Below are positions 37,522-47,853 of a DNA stretch of 64,000 bases, in pieces. The position numbers and the translations under genes are program-made. The notes under the pieces are model-generated. The model saw only the letters and a program-made list of their open reading frames with translations, did not search any database and was not told the origin of the DNA. This DNA is from Agrypnia vestita (Eukaryota > Arthropoda > Insecta > Trichoptera > Phryganeidae), in contig JADDOH010023140.1 in NCBI GenBank assembly GCA_016648135.1, forward strand, positions 248,001-312,000, given 5' to 3'. Each line of letters opens with the position of its first letter. The first letter of the stretch is position 1.

Positions 37522-37828
37522 TGTTGTGAATGTTCGTGGTCGATGGAATGAAAGAGCGATCTGTTGTTACGGTTTAATTCTTCCCTGAGATAGGCCTCGG
37601 AAGCAAGTTAAAATGTACAAGTAATATTTTATGTAATGACGAACAAAGAAATAGATGACGCGCGGAAGTCTGCCCGATCTTACGGCAGAAGCCCGACTGG
37701 TGTGGTGTCGCCAAGTCCCTAGCTCGATCCTTTTGTTTATATCGCGGAGATTTTTATTATGTTAATATAAACAAAACTCTGGGTCGGGCGATAGGTACAT
37801 GGCACAGGGTTGAACAGGTACCGCTACA
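37522..37828 (-). repeat. LTR (5-prime, minus-strand sense)
   Basis: 307 bp, TG...CA on the minus strand. Adjacent leader TGGTGACCCC at 37520-37511. Confidence 0.85.
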
Positions 37829-38099
37829 TATATAATATATATATATATATACATATATATAACTGTTTTAAAAAATAATTGCGCAGACCAGATTTATAAA
37901 AAAATATTTTGAATAATTACAAGGCAGACTTTTCAGATGAACGGCACTGTTTTCACATCTCCATTATTTATATGAAAAATTGACAAATTGATTCGTTCAT
38001 CTCAGAATGTACTAAACGGCACGTGCGACGAAATAATGAATTAATTTTTCAAAGCAAGAAAACACTTTGTGGCTTGACATTATAAGAAATTTAAGAATA

Positions 38100-38335
38100 A
38101 ATTAAATATTATGTTTTAAACCACTTTATCGCTATATATATTTGTCAACTAGTTTCGGTTGGACTCAACCTTCTTCAGGACAATTATAATATAGACTGAT
38201 TGATAATAATAATGATAATATTGACTGACAATTATAATATAGTCTATATTATTGTCCTGAAGAAGGTTTAGTCCAACCAAAACTAGTTGACAAATATATA
38301 GCGATAAAGTAGTTTAAAACATAGTATTTAATGTA
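38100..38335. mobile_element. Foldback MITE with ~90 bp arms
   Basis: AAACCACTTTATCGCTATAT...CTTCTTCAGGACAATTATAA is repeated inverted, ending AGCGATAAAGTAGTTTAAAA. GAAGAAGG plus CCAACCAAAACTAG strings recall the termini of Penelope-like elements. Confidence 0.75.
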
Positions 38336-38740
38336 TTCTTAAATGTCTGAAATACTGAATGCTTGAGTTCAGTTTTGGCAGTAGAAGTTTATTATTTGTC
38401 CTATCAATAACCTGACCACAACAATTTTTGAGTAAAACTTTAAGTTAAGTAAGTTTAAGTAAGAGTAAATAAATGATTTTAGAATGTTTGGAAAGCAGCA
38501 TACAATGTAATCTTTTGCTCATAATTATTTTCTTTAAGCCTTACACAAGATTTTTGGGTAAAGTTTACACAATCAGAAAAAATTATGACTTGTTATCTAA
38601 TTTTATTCATAATTCGAATGGAAGACTCCAATTTTCAAGCCTTTTTTAAAAACTTACACTTTTCCCTTAAACCATTCATATCTACGTGGCATTCTAATCG
38701 TAGTCGTGTTCGTATTGGGAAGAGACAGTGGTTTTATATA
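38336..38740. other. Gene-free stretch before the mariner
   Basis: AT-rich; AAGTTAAGTAAGTTTAAGTA short repeat at 38440. Nothing else recognised. Confidence 0.35.
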
Positions 38741-38928
38741 TTAGGTCCTTACATATGAAATTGGCGTTTTGCCGTACTAGCAAATTTGATCTCAAATATC
38801 TTCTCTTTGGTTAGGAATTCCAAATCCAAATTTATACAGCTATTTACTCATGTATTTGTGATTTGAAAATTATAATTCATTTGTTTTTTCCTCAATTGTT
38901 TTTTTCTTTGCGTCACTCAGTTTACAAA

Positions 38929-40090
38929 ATGAAAAACTTGAAATATCGCGTTATTTACGAGTACGAGTTCCACCGTGGCACCAGTGCTGCAGAAACGGCT
39001 CGAAGGATTAATGATGTGTATGGCGACGGTGCCGCAAAAGAAAACACAGTGCGTTTTTGGTTCCAACGTTTTCGTTCTGGAAATTTCGACCTGCAGAACA
39101 AGCCCCGTGGACGGCCGGAGACCAAAGTTGATAATGAAGAATTGAAGGCTATTGTGGAAGCGGATCCATCGCAAACCACATCCGAGTTAGCTGCAGGCTG
39201 CGGTGTTAGTGATAAAACTGTTTTAATCCACTTGAAGCAAATTGGTAAGGTGAAAAAGCTTGAAAGGTGGGTACCTCACGAATTGAGTGAAGCAAATCAA
39301 CAAACGCGCGTTGACTGCTGCGTTGCATTACTCAACCGGCACAATAATGAAGGGATTTTAAATCGAATCATTACCTGTGATGAAAAGTGGATCCTGTACG
39401 ATAATCGGAAGCGCTCATCGCAATGGCTGAACCCTGCCGAACCAGCCAAACCATGCCCCAAGCGAAAATTGACTCCAAAAAAGTTACTTGTGAGCGTTTG
39501 GTGGACTAGTGCTGGTGTCGTTTACTACAGCTTTCTTAAATCTGGCCAGACGATTACGGCAGATGTCTATTGTCAGCAACTGCAAACCATGATGGAAAAG
39601 CTAGCTGCTAAACAACCGAGGCTGGTTAATCGCTCTAGGCCACTGCTGCTTCATGATAACGCTAGACCACACACTGCACAACAGACGGCTACCAAATTAG
39701 AGGAGCTTCAATTGGAATGTCTAAGACATCCACCGTACTCTCCGGACCTTGCCCCAACAGATTACCATTTTTTTCGAAATTTGGATACAGTAGCCGGCAA
39801 ACATCTTGAAATTCTACGGCGTAGTGGGGGGAAGTCTGCGCATCTACCTTTCCACCAAAGAGACCCAAATTTCGTCTTCTGCGCATTCCCCCACCACGTC
39901 AAAGAATTTCAAGAAGTTTGCCGGCAACTGTAACTTCTTGCAAAGGAAAAAATTCAACTCCGATGGGGCAGTCCAAATCGCCTTCAAAGATTTTATTGAT
40001 TCCCGTCCGAATGGTTTTTTTAGTAAAGGGATTGATGAACTACCTATGAGATGTCAAAAGTGCATAGATAGCAATAGTTACATACTTTGA
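38929..40090 (+). pseudogene. Mariner transposase, DD34D, split by a MITE
   Basis: Cut-and-paste transposase that binds its terminal repeats and inserts at TA. From ATG 38929 the frame reads MKNLKYRVIYEYEFHRGTSA with paired helix-turn-helix regions, WVPHELSE linker, and catalytic Asp in ITCDEKW, LLHDNARPH and APTDYHFF; 34 residues lie between the second and third. A MITE at 39788-39930 follows codon D of FFRNLD. Translation runs on through the MITE and stops at its right edge. The frame resumes at 39933 (NFLQ) and ends SNSYIL at 40090. Minus the insert there are 338 codons, no other break seen. Closest in style to the cecropia/Hsmar1 group. Confidence 0.93.
39788..39930 (+). mobile_element. 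143-bp-family MITE, copy 3, in the transposase frame
   Basis: 143 bp, CAGTAGCCGGCAAACATC...TTTGCCGGCAACTG, with TA at 39786-39787 and 39931-39932. Removing it with one TA rejoins the mariner frame exactly, which fixes its ends and target duplication. Confidence 0.95.
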
Positions 40091-40172
40091 TTAAATAAAT
40101 ATATTATAATAAAAAAAAATCGGCTTTATGTTCCTCCCATACTAAACGCCAATTTCATATGTAAGGACCTAA

Positions 40173-40452
40173 TATAATCACATTATGTAGTCACAAGGGT
40201 GGAAATCGCCTCATATGCATCTGCGTCTACTTCTATACCTAATTATCTATGACCCACTATATTGTTTATTACTTCCGATTCCGAATTCCGATTATTTGAT
40301 CGGCCGGCGTTTGGCGTTTGTATTGGCGGTATTTGACACATTGTTATGGTTTTGAATTAAAAACTGTTCAGTGACAGTGACTGATAGTATTTTGTTTACA
40401 TCATCTTACGTTATCTTTATCGTTTTGGAATTGTGAACACTACGAAGCAGTC
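40173..40452 (+). promoter_or_regulatory. Menin 5-prime flank
   Basis: 280 bp between the mariner right end and the menin start codon. It holds a short GC-richer stretch (GATCGGCCGGCG near 40300) in AT-rich surroundings, but no clear TATA box. The promoter and 5-prime UTR must lie here or be displaced upstream of the mariner. Confidence 0.4.
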
Positions 40453-41022
40453 ATGCATACTGGTTTCATTGATAAAGAATGTTTTCCTATTGGAAGTATA
40501 CCAAACGTCGTTGAACTGTTCAGAAAAAATTTAGCTTATGGAACAGAGCCTAATTTAGCTCTACTATCTATCGTTGTCGGCGCAATCGAAAATAACCTGA
40601 CCGGTGGTACCGGAGGACGCTCGAGTCATAATGATAAAGATTCTTCTATACATTTAAACAAACTTGTTAAAGCAGGATTTCCAGAAATTATTTTTGAAGA
40701 TGTAGAAACGTTATATACTAAATTTTCGTCCGTTATAAAAAACTCATTTGATGCCAAGTTGTTAGGAGGTTTTGCGTCCAGGGAAATTATCAAACGTGTT
40801 TCTGACATCATATGGAACTCATTAACAAGAAGTTATTATAAAGACCGTGCGCATTTACAAAGCATATATAGCTATTTAAATGGCAAAAAGTTAGACTGTT
40901 TTGGTGTAGCCTTTGCTGTAGTAGCTGGCTGTCAAGTTCTTGGATTCAGCGACGTTCATCTAGCCCTCTCTGAGGATCATGCTTGGGTTGTTTTTGGTAA
41001 AAATGGCTCAGAAACTGCAGAG
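40453..41022 (+). CDS. MEN1: Menin coding exon 1
   Basis: 190 codons from [20 protein letters not shown] to the codon pair for AE. It contains the N-terminal domain and the SEDHAW motif of the central pocket region. Donor GTAAAT at 41023; reading on gives only a few intron codons and a stop. Confidence 0.97.
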
Positions 41023-44000
41023 GTAAATTGTGTAGGGTAACATTATTTTCTCTAAAATTATTACCTGGCGATGTAATATAGTATCACATTAGTAACTTGT
41101 GTACTTTATGCCGAAAGTCAGACTAATTCCACCAAATTCCTCGAAAACTTGATTATCGGTGATCAAGGCATAACTGAACTATACGGTAACTATAATCGAT
41201 TCTTCTGAGAGTAAGTATCTACCGTATAGTTGAGGGTCCTGATTTCAAAATACAACAGAACTGACCGTGCAATTAAAAGAAGATACTACACTTTAAAGTT
41301 TTAAAAATTTCATCATACATTTTGACATATGAGTCACTATCTCAGGACAAAGCGCAAACCATAAATAAGAAAAAATATTTATCAACAAAAATACAAATAC
41401 GTCCTACGTTCAGTATTCATTATGTCTCTATTGTCTATAATTCGCATGAACCTTTGATATTATCTATAAATAAAATTCTCGTCAACTAAATCGTGTATGT
41501 TTTACACTTTGTCCTTAGACAAAACCTCTCATGTGTCAAAATGTATGATGAAATTAGAGAAATTTTAAAGTGTAATCAATTTTAATACTTGCACGGTCAA
41601 TTCTCTTCTGATGCTCAGCTATACCGTGGATAGGTTATGGTTTTGAATACTATATATATAGGATCAGTTATGGTTTCCGTATTGTTAAATTGACTGTGAT
41701 CTATTGAACGATTGTCGAAATTTAATAATTATATACTCTACGTGTTTTGAAAAAATCTGCAAGTGGTGTAAATACAGTCCCCAAGTGCCGATAGAGTTCT
41801 GTTGGCCTAATACTGGTCCTGAGTAGAAAAAACTCATAAGTTTAAGGAAATATTTTTTCTGCAAGACTGTTTGGAACATCATTCTGTCAATACTCAAACT
41901 CATGGAGTGACCTGTTACTGAGAAATATTCATACGATTTATGTATAATGTTATAGTTGTATTATGATCTGCACTAGTAGGGCAGTTGCTTATACAATGTA
42001 ATTCAAAACATGTAATTTGTAAAATGTCAATTCACAATATCATACTTAAAGGTTGTAAAAAGTATGTTTTCATTTACTTGTGATTTTCATAATATAGATT
42101 TACGAATTCATTTGATAAATATTACCTAGCAGATGATATCATTGTCCTATGAAAATAAGTGTTAAGTATAGTGTTTTTAAACAGAGTTTAAATTTGCATA
42201 ATCACAAATATAGAAGATTTATTACCCAAGATTCGTATATTTTTCTGATTAAACTTGATATTTATAAAAGTAGGTACATTTACCCAATTACAATTTTTTA
42301 ATAATTTTAGGTTACATGGCACGGCAAAGGTAATGAAGATAAAAGGGGACAACCAATTGGAGCTGGCCTTTTATCAAGGTCTTGGCTGTATGTGGCTGGC
42401 TACCCTGTTATTTGTACAAGACAAATGGAGGTTGCCGCTTTGGTTTCATCGATTAACCCTTCTTTGACTTGTACTTCGGATGTCTACGAAGTGGCTCTCA
42501 TGCAGCAGCATCTGCTGTGGCTATTATATGACCTTGGTAATATTCTCCTTAAAAACCAAAGGCGCTCGTAATACTCAGTCTATGATTTGAAGACTTTTAC
42601 GAGATAATTTATGGAAATTAATCAGACACGCTGCATGATGATTTCTTACCTTTTTAAAAGCTTCTAATAAGTTTGTTTATTAAAATGTGATTGTTAGAAA
42701 ACATATTAGGTCCTTACGTGTGAAATTGTCGTTATCTAATACTAGCTAGTTTGAAGTTTGATATCTTGCATTTGACTTGGAATTCCAAATTCAAATGAAG
42801 GTCATATTAACCGTTTGATTGCCAATCGTCGACTTTCGTCGATTTGTGTTTTAACGAAGATTGCCGATCGTCGATTGCGTCAGTCGTGTTTTGATTCGCG
42901 CGTACGTGGGGTGTGGTGCTGCGGCGTTGGTAAATATTATTGTAATATTATCTTAATAGTTGTAAGATCGTAGTAAACCGTTTAAATTTCAGATTCATTT
43001 ATTATTTTTTTTATTTTAGTTAATTGAAAAATTATAATGTCGAGCGCGTCCTCTGAAATGTCTGACAGCGGGAGCGACCAGGAAAGAATTTACGTCGCTG
43101 TGTGGTCTGTAGTAATAAAGATGGTGCTGGGCTGTGTAGATCAACGACTATTTGTGCGTATTGTAAGAAGGGTGTCCACACGGCGTGTGCAGGAAAGCAC
43201 AGTTGTTGATTTTTTTGTTTTTCATTTTTATCTTTCTTTTTTTCTGAATAAAATACTGTATTCATTTATACAAGCGTTTTATTTCAAATATTTCGATATT
43301 CTTTAATAAAACACCGAAAAAATAGTCAAAATCCATGAAAATTCAAAGAATTTATGGGGTTTAAAAAAAAATATATATTTTCAAAAACAAAATGTTTTTT
43401 TGGTGGCATTTTACAAGCAACTGTATGAATTTTTTGGCACTCAAACGGTGAAAGCTATGACATTCCAAAATTAGTCATTCAATTGTTTTCGCTCCTTTTT
43501 TTTCCTTGATATTGCATAATTCAAAATATTTAAAACCCGCAAGTCCTAAAATGTTATTTTATAGTAAATTAACCCTGATAATTAAAAAACTCTGTTAATT
43601 CATAATTCAAAAAAAATTTTCGTCCCTTCCGCCATATCAGTATTTTTTAGTACACTTACTTCGAAAGTTTTTTAAAATTTGACTTGAAAAAATATTTTCA
43701 TTTTTTCAACAAGTGAGAACAAAAAATATGTCAAAATCTGTTCTTTAGTAATACAAATGTCGTGATCTTTGTATAAGCATAATAAAAATTGTATTTTTGA
43801 TATAATTTCTTAAAATATGTAAAAATACAGATGTTTCTCACAAAATTAATGACTTTTTCACAAGTTTTACTATTTTTGGAAAATTTCGCAATCGCATCGC
43901 GATTAAATTATTTTTTGGTTCCTTGAATTTCGAATTAACGGGGTTTCGCATAATTCAAATTTTTTTATTTTGGGTCCCTCGAAATTCGATTTCACAAGGT

Positions 44001-46307
44001 ATGTATTGTATTTCACAAGGTATATATTCTGTATGTAGTATTGGGAGCATTCTGTTGCAATCTTTAGATATTCGCTTCTCTCATTGAAAAACCATATGTT
44101 GGTAGGACTGATAAACTAATTAATATTTAATGTTTTGAATTTTCATATTATTTCTTATAAATATTACATATAAGGCAATTTTTTTTTAGGTTATTTAAGT
44201 GCATATCCTATGGCTCTTGGAAATCTTGGTGAATTGGAAGAAGCTAGTCGGTATGGTGATGAAAAACCGCGTCCCGATTGTGCTGAGCTCTATTTAGAGG
44301 CAATAAAATCGGCTCGGAAAAACTATTCAAATCGCCACGTCTACCCTTATACATATCAAGGAGCATACTTTTTTAGACATAAAATGTACAAAGAAGCTTT
44401 TGGAAGTTGGGCCGATGCTGGAGATGTCATAAGGATGTAAGTTAAAATTTTGTACGAGTATATATCATACTGTAAAATAGGATTAACATAACAAAACATA
44501 TTTTAAAATAGGATTAACATATGGTTGGCGGAAACTGTAAGCAAGCCAACTGATCAGTTTATAGACATTCTGCACAACAAACACGAGAATAGTAAACTCT
44601 TCTCCCCTCTTCTTCATTCCCTTTATTAGGCTAAATCGTTGAATATAAGGATTGGGTCTGGGACCTGTCGCTTGGAAACCGACCATCCACAATTATTTAT
44701 GACTAAACATTAAATGTATACATAATACTTTTGTATATTGAGTACTGCATGAAATTGAAAATATTTAAGCAAATAATTCTTTATTTTTGGTCCTCCCTTT
44801 AACAATAAGGAAGCGATATATATGGAAAATAATATGAAAATATTTAAATCCTAATACTGACCACCTAATAGGATAACTTAAAATAAAAGCTTAAAAAGGC
44901 TACATTATTCCAACACCACTAAAATATTGTACATAGAAGTAATATCAGTAAGAGAAGACAATTATTCAAAGCATACAACAGGCAATGATTAATGTAAATA
45001 TTATTTCATTTTTATTTTAGGTATAACTATTCAAGAGATGATGAAGAAATTTATAAAGAGTTCTTGGAAATAGCCAATGAATTGATTCCTCAAATAATGA
45101 AATCTGAAAGTTCTGGACACTCAGCCCGGTCTATTTTAAAAGACCCACAATGTTTTGCTCATCTCTTAAGGTATGTTTAAATTAATGATATACCTACACC
45201 AAACGTGGCTAGTAAAATAATAGTCGTGGGTAACTCTAAGGACTGGTTTCATCAACTTTGTTTAAAGTAATCTTTCGTTTAAATTAAACATTTTTGCATT
45301 TTCCATTATCATTAAAATTCTGCGATCGGCCATTTTAGCTGAAACACCGGTTAGAGCGAATGATATCACGCTTAACCATCACCCTGTCTTGACTATTGTC
45401 ATAGACACAATGCAGTGTATACTTAGGCTTGATGTCACGTAGATGCCGTGACACCGGTGGGTGTTTTCACGCGAAATTAAAAATAGGTAGATGAAAACGC
45501 AATTATTTGCGTAAAAACCTAGTTTATTATTGAAATAATGTTATTTTCGATAATAGTAGACGTGTTTATATTATAGAAGGTTATTTCAAAATTTTTCATC
45601 ATGCCTATTGGAAAAATATTTGATGTAGGATATTAATATTGTCATATTAAACGAAATGTTGTTGTTTTAGATTTTATGATGGTATTTGTAAATGGGAAGA
45701 AGAAAGCCAAACTCCGATTTTACATATAGGATGGGCAAAACCTTTAGTAAACACGATATCGAAGTTTGATGCAGAAGTGAGGGCGCAGGTAAACATTATA
45801 TGCTGTGATGAATCTGACATACCAGACGAAAGTAAGATTACTAATACAATCAATGAAAAAATTAAAGTAAGCAATCCAAAAGAGGAAAAACCAGAGGAAG
45901 ATTTGGTAGCAAGATGTCAATCAAAAACTATTCAATCAGAGTCAAAAGATCAAACTGACCATTCTGAGCCATCAACAAGCTCAAAACAATGTAAACTGCA
46001 AGATGAAAAGAGTACAAGTGACGATAATAAAATATTGTTTCTTAACCCCGAAATGAAACATGAAGTTCCTCTGAGCGAAGAAATGAAGGCTGTCATTAAC
46101 AGCCACCCCGTCACCACTCTCTACAGCCATAAGATGAAAGGGCTGAAAAATTTATTGCTCTCTGAGAAATTGAATACACACGCTATATCTTTACACTTAA
46201 CAGCTCAAAGCCAAGTATTGATTAATAAAAAGAACCGCCAAGGTGGTGATTCCCAAGAGCAGGGTCTCCATTGCAGTACACGACCAAAAAGAGTTCGGCG
46301 CGAATGA
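40453..46307 (+). CDS. MEN1: Menin, complete gene, 5 coding exons
   Basis: Nuclear scaffold protein; in animals it binds MLL-type histone H3K4 methyltransferases, JunD and LEDGF and has reported roles in genome stability. Exons 40453-41022, 42311-42536, 44190-44436, 45021-45170 and 45671-46307 join on GT-AG borders to 1830 bases, 609 residues, close to the 610 of human menin. Conserved blocks: [20 protein letters not shown] (exon 1), [13 protein letters not shown] (exon 1), [15 protein letters not shown] (exon 1-2 junction), LLWLLYDLG then [13 protein letters not shown] (exon 2-3), [14 protein letters not shown] (exon 4), [20 protein letters not shown] (exon 5) and the C-terminal KMKGLKNLL...LTAQSQV. 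Exon 5 also holds a charged, Ser-rich linker near residues 435-520 and a basic tail RPKRVRRE. No AATAAA occurs between the stop and the MITE that begins 51 bp later. Confidence 0.97.
41215..41645. repeat. Foldback repeat in menin intron 1
   Basis: GAACTGACCGTGCAATTAAA and GATGAAATT...TTTAAAGTGTA pair with inverted copies at 41530-41600; TACCGTATAG / CTATACCGTGG near the ends. Confidence 0.6.
41646..42310. other. Rest of menin intron 1
   Basis: AT-rich, no element recognised. Confidence 0.4.
42311..42536 (+). CDS. MEN1: Menin coding exon 2
   Basis: After ATTTTAG; encodes [19 protein letters not shown], then [19 protein letters not shown] and [14 protein letters not shown]. Donor GTAATA. Phase 0 in, phase 1 out. 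Only a short open stretch in a different frame is visible here, so ORF scans miss this exon. Confidence 0.96.
42706..42800 (+). mobile_element. Left-end fragment of a second mariner copy
   Basis: TTAGGTCCTTACGTGTGAAA after TA, then GGAATTCCAAATTCAAAT, lines up with 38741-38835. The right side is replaced by other sequence. Confidence 0.7.
42811..43448 (+). mobile_element. Internally deleted piggyBac element in menin intron 2
   Basis: 638 bp. Ends CCGTTTGATTGCCAA and (inverted) CCGTTTGAGTGCCAA; TTAA at 42807-42810, TGAA on the right. Carries both ends of a piggyBac gene with the middle removed. Confidence 0.8.
43037..43209 (+). pseudogene. piggyBac gene remnant: N-terminus joined to C-terminal zinc finger
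   Basis: Starts [19 protein letters not shown], an acidic piggyBac start. In the next frame it continues [38 protein letters not shown], stop. The C..C...C..C..H..C..H.C pattern is the C-terminal zinc-binding domain of piggyBac transposases. The catalytic domain is deleted and the join is out of frame. Confidence 0.75.
43560..43995 (+). mobile_element. Decayed pogo-like MITE in menin intron 2
   Basis: AAACTCTGTTAATTCATAAT at left; TTCGAATTAACGGGGTTTC at right; the body (AATGTCGTGATCTTTGT) matches 11821-12235. Confidence 0.6.
44190..44436 (+). CDS. MEN1: Menin coding exon 3
   Basis: After a T-rich tract and AG; encodes [18 protein letters not shown] through [20 protein letters not shown] to ADAGDVIR. 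Donor GTAAGT at 44437. These are the tetratricopeptide-like helices of the palm region. Confidence 0.97.
45021..45170 (+). CDS. MEN1: Menin coding exon 4
   Basis: 50 codons: [40 protein letters not shown] and DPQCFAHLL. Acceptor TTTTAG, donor GTATGT. Short exon with no start codon of its own. Confidence 0.96.
45171..45670. other. Menin intron 4
   Basis: No element recognised; a palindrome-like AACACCGG...CCGGTG pair lies at 45350-45460. Confidence 0.4.
45671..46307 (+). CDS. MEN1: Menin coding exon 5 and stop
   Basis: Starts [19 protein letters not shown], continues through [14 protein letters not shown], a charged low-complexity linker, then [20 protein letters not shown] and [15 protein letters not shown]. 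Ends at TGA 46305-46307. The linker replaces the long disordered loop of vertebrate menin. Confidence 0.96.
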
Positions 46308-46395
46308 GTTTTATCATAAGATGAGTGAAATATCAACATCATTTTACAAAAGATAGTACAGTAGAACCTCTTTAATTCGAAACTCAAGAGATGCA

Positions 46396-46401
46396 AATAA
46401 A
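46396..46401 (+). terminator. First AATAAA after the menin stop, inside a MITE
   Basis: This is the first canonical poly(A) hexamer downstream of the menin stop (89 bases away) and it lies 38 bases inside the pogo-like element that starts at 46359. Whether it is used is inference. Confidence 0.4.
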
Positions 46402-46987
46402 ACATCACGAATTATTTGCTAATTTGAAACACAAAATTCAATTTGTTTTTAAGTTTGTTAAAAATCTTAAACTTTTGAAAAAGGTCATTTAACTGTACAT
46501 ATGTATTTTTGCATATTTCAAGTAATCATTTTGAAAACACAATATGTATTTATTATGGTAGGTAATGCAAAGATCGCAGCATTTCTAATACTAAAGTAAG
46601 TATCTAATATTGACAAACTTTCTGTTCTGTCATAATCAAAAAAGTCTTTGAATTTATGGAAGGATCCTTAAATATTTACTTAAGGTAAGTCTTGTAATAT
46701 GTAACTTCTTCCCAAGAAAATTAAACATTTAAAGCCTCTGGGGCCAGGCCGCACCCGTGCGGCGGGTCGGGACTGTCCCCAGGGTCCAGGGCGCACCCAT
46801 GCGTCCAGAACGTAATTAATTATTTCTCGACGGCCGCGTACCGAATTTGAAAAATGTGATTTTTTCCCAGTAGAGAAATCCCGTGGTGACCTGTCGTTCC
46901 ATTTTTAACTCAAAAACATCACTGATTATATTTTAAATCAACAATCAAAACATAAGTTTTTCTGCTGTCAAAATCGTATAGAATATT

Positions 46988-47853
46988 ATTATTATTATTA
47001 TTATTGATAATGGGCAGGCAGCTTAAGCTGATAGGCCCATATCACTGTCTCTCATTTGAATATCCAGCCTATTCTTAAATTGGTTGACACTGGCTGCAGA
47101 CACAACATCCTCGGGCAAACTGTTCCACATATTGACCACTCTATTGCTTAATGCATGCTTTCTTGGGTTACACGAGAACCGAGACTTGTTCAACTTCAGA
47201 TGATGTCCTCGAAGGCCCACATTAGTGTTAAATGCAAACATATCTGTCATATTAGGAATATTGTAGTAGCCCGATAGAATCTTGAATGTCTCGATGAGGT
47301 CACCTCTTGCTCGTCGCTCCTGAAGAGTGGGCAGTTTCAATACTCTCAGCCTTTCCGCATATTCCAGGTTTTTAAGACCCAAGGGCAATTTTGTGGCTCG
47401 TCTCTGAACATTTTCCAGTAAAACTATATCTTTAACAAAATATGGATTCCAGATCTGAGAGGCATATTCGAGGAGAGGCCTCACATACGTCTTATAAATA
47501 GTTGTGAATAGTGGTACTGTCAGATGTTGGAATGATCTTCTCACTAAATACAAAATAGAGTTAGCCTTCTTAACCACACTCGCTATGTGCTCACACCATT
47601 TAAAGTCCTTGGTAATAGTAACACCCAGATCCTTCTGCGAGACCACTGACTTAATCAGGCTTTCGTTTAAGGTATACTCAATATTTGGGTTATTCTTGCC
47701 GACATGGAGAACACAACATTTGTCAACATTAAGACATATGAACCACTGCTTTGTCCACTCCGATAATTGATTTAAGTCTCTCTGTAACACCTCATGGTCA
47801 GTAAGGGGGTTACCGAAATATTTTGTGTCATCAGCAAAGAAACTCACAGTGGA
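46988..47853 (-). mobile_element. 5-prime-truncated CR1-like LINE
   Basis: Inserted in copy B; copy A at 226-266 shows the empty site (ATCGTATAGAGAAGTTG). 3-prime end is an (AAT)n tail on the minus strand, seen as (ATT)n at 46983-47005. TAGAATA and TAGAAATA at the two edges may be the target duplication. Confidence 0.85.
47023..47847 (-). pseudogene. LINE reverse transcriptase, C-terminal 274 codons
   Basis: Open from MSFFADDTKYFGNPLTDHEV, where FADD is reverse-transcriptase motif C, through VVSQKDLGVTITKDFKWCEH, YKTYVRPLLEYASQIWNPYF, NVQRRATKLPLGLKNLEYAE to VVNMWNSLPEDVVSAASVNQ and stop. This is the thumb and C-terminal region of CR1/L2-group non-LTR elements. The polymerase palm motifs A and B and the endonuclease are missing through 5-prime truncation. 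The frame has no stops, so the insertion is fairly recent. Confidence 0.9.

Larger units (their letters stand above)
36378..37828 (-). mobile_element. Small Gypsy-like LTR retrotransposon, non-autonomous
   Basis: 1451 bp, read on the minus strand: 5-prime LTR 37828-37522, 3-prime LTR 36696-36378, each TG...CA. After the 5-prime LTR comes TGGTGACCCCGACGTGATAC, a primer-binding-site-like leader, and before the 3-prime LTR a purine tract GGAAGGGGAG (36699-36708). The LTRs carry TATAAACAAA. The internal 825 bp is a GC-rich array with no gag or pol. Flanks are TATA on both sides. Confidence 0.85.
38741..40172 (+). mobile_element. Mariner element with MITE insertion
   Basis: 1432 bp between TA dinucleotides (38739-38740, 40173-40174). 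Ends TTAGGTCCTTACATATGAAA and its exact inverse; the match continues TTGGCGTTT. Without the 143-bp MITE plus its duplicated TA the element is 1287 bp, the usual mariner length. Confidence 0.95.

Noticed and set aside
38917..39179. Two minus-strand frames opposite the mariner transposase
   Set aside because: Shadow frames of the transposase; no independent similarity.
44483..44692. Minus-strand 69-codon frame in menin intron 3
   Set aside because: Antisense to an intron, no motif, likely chance.
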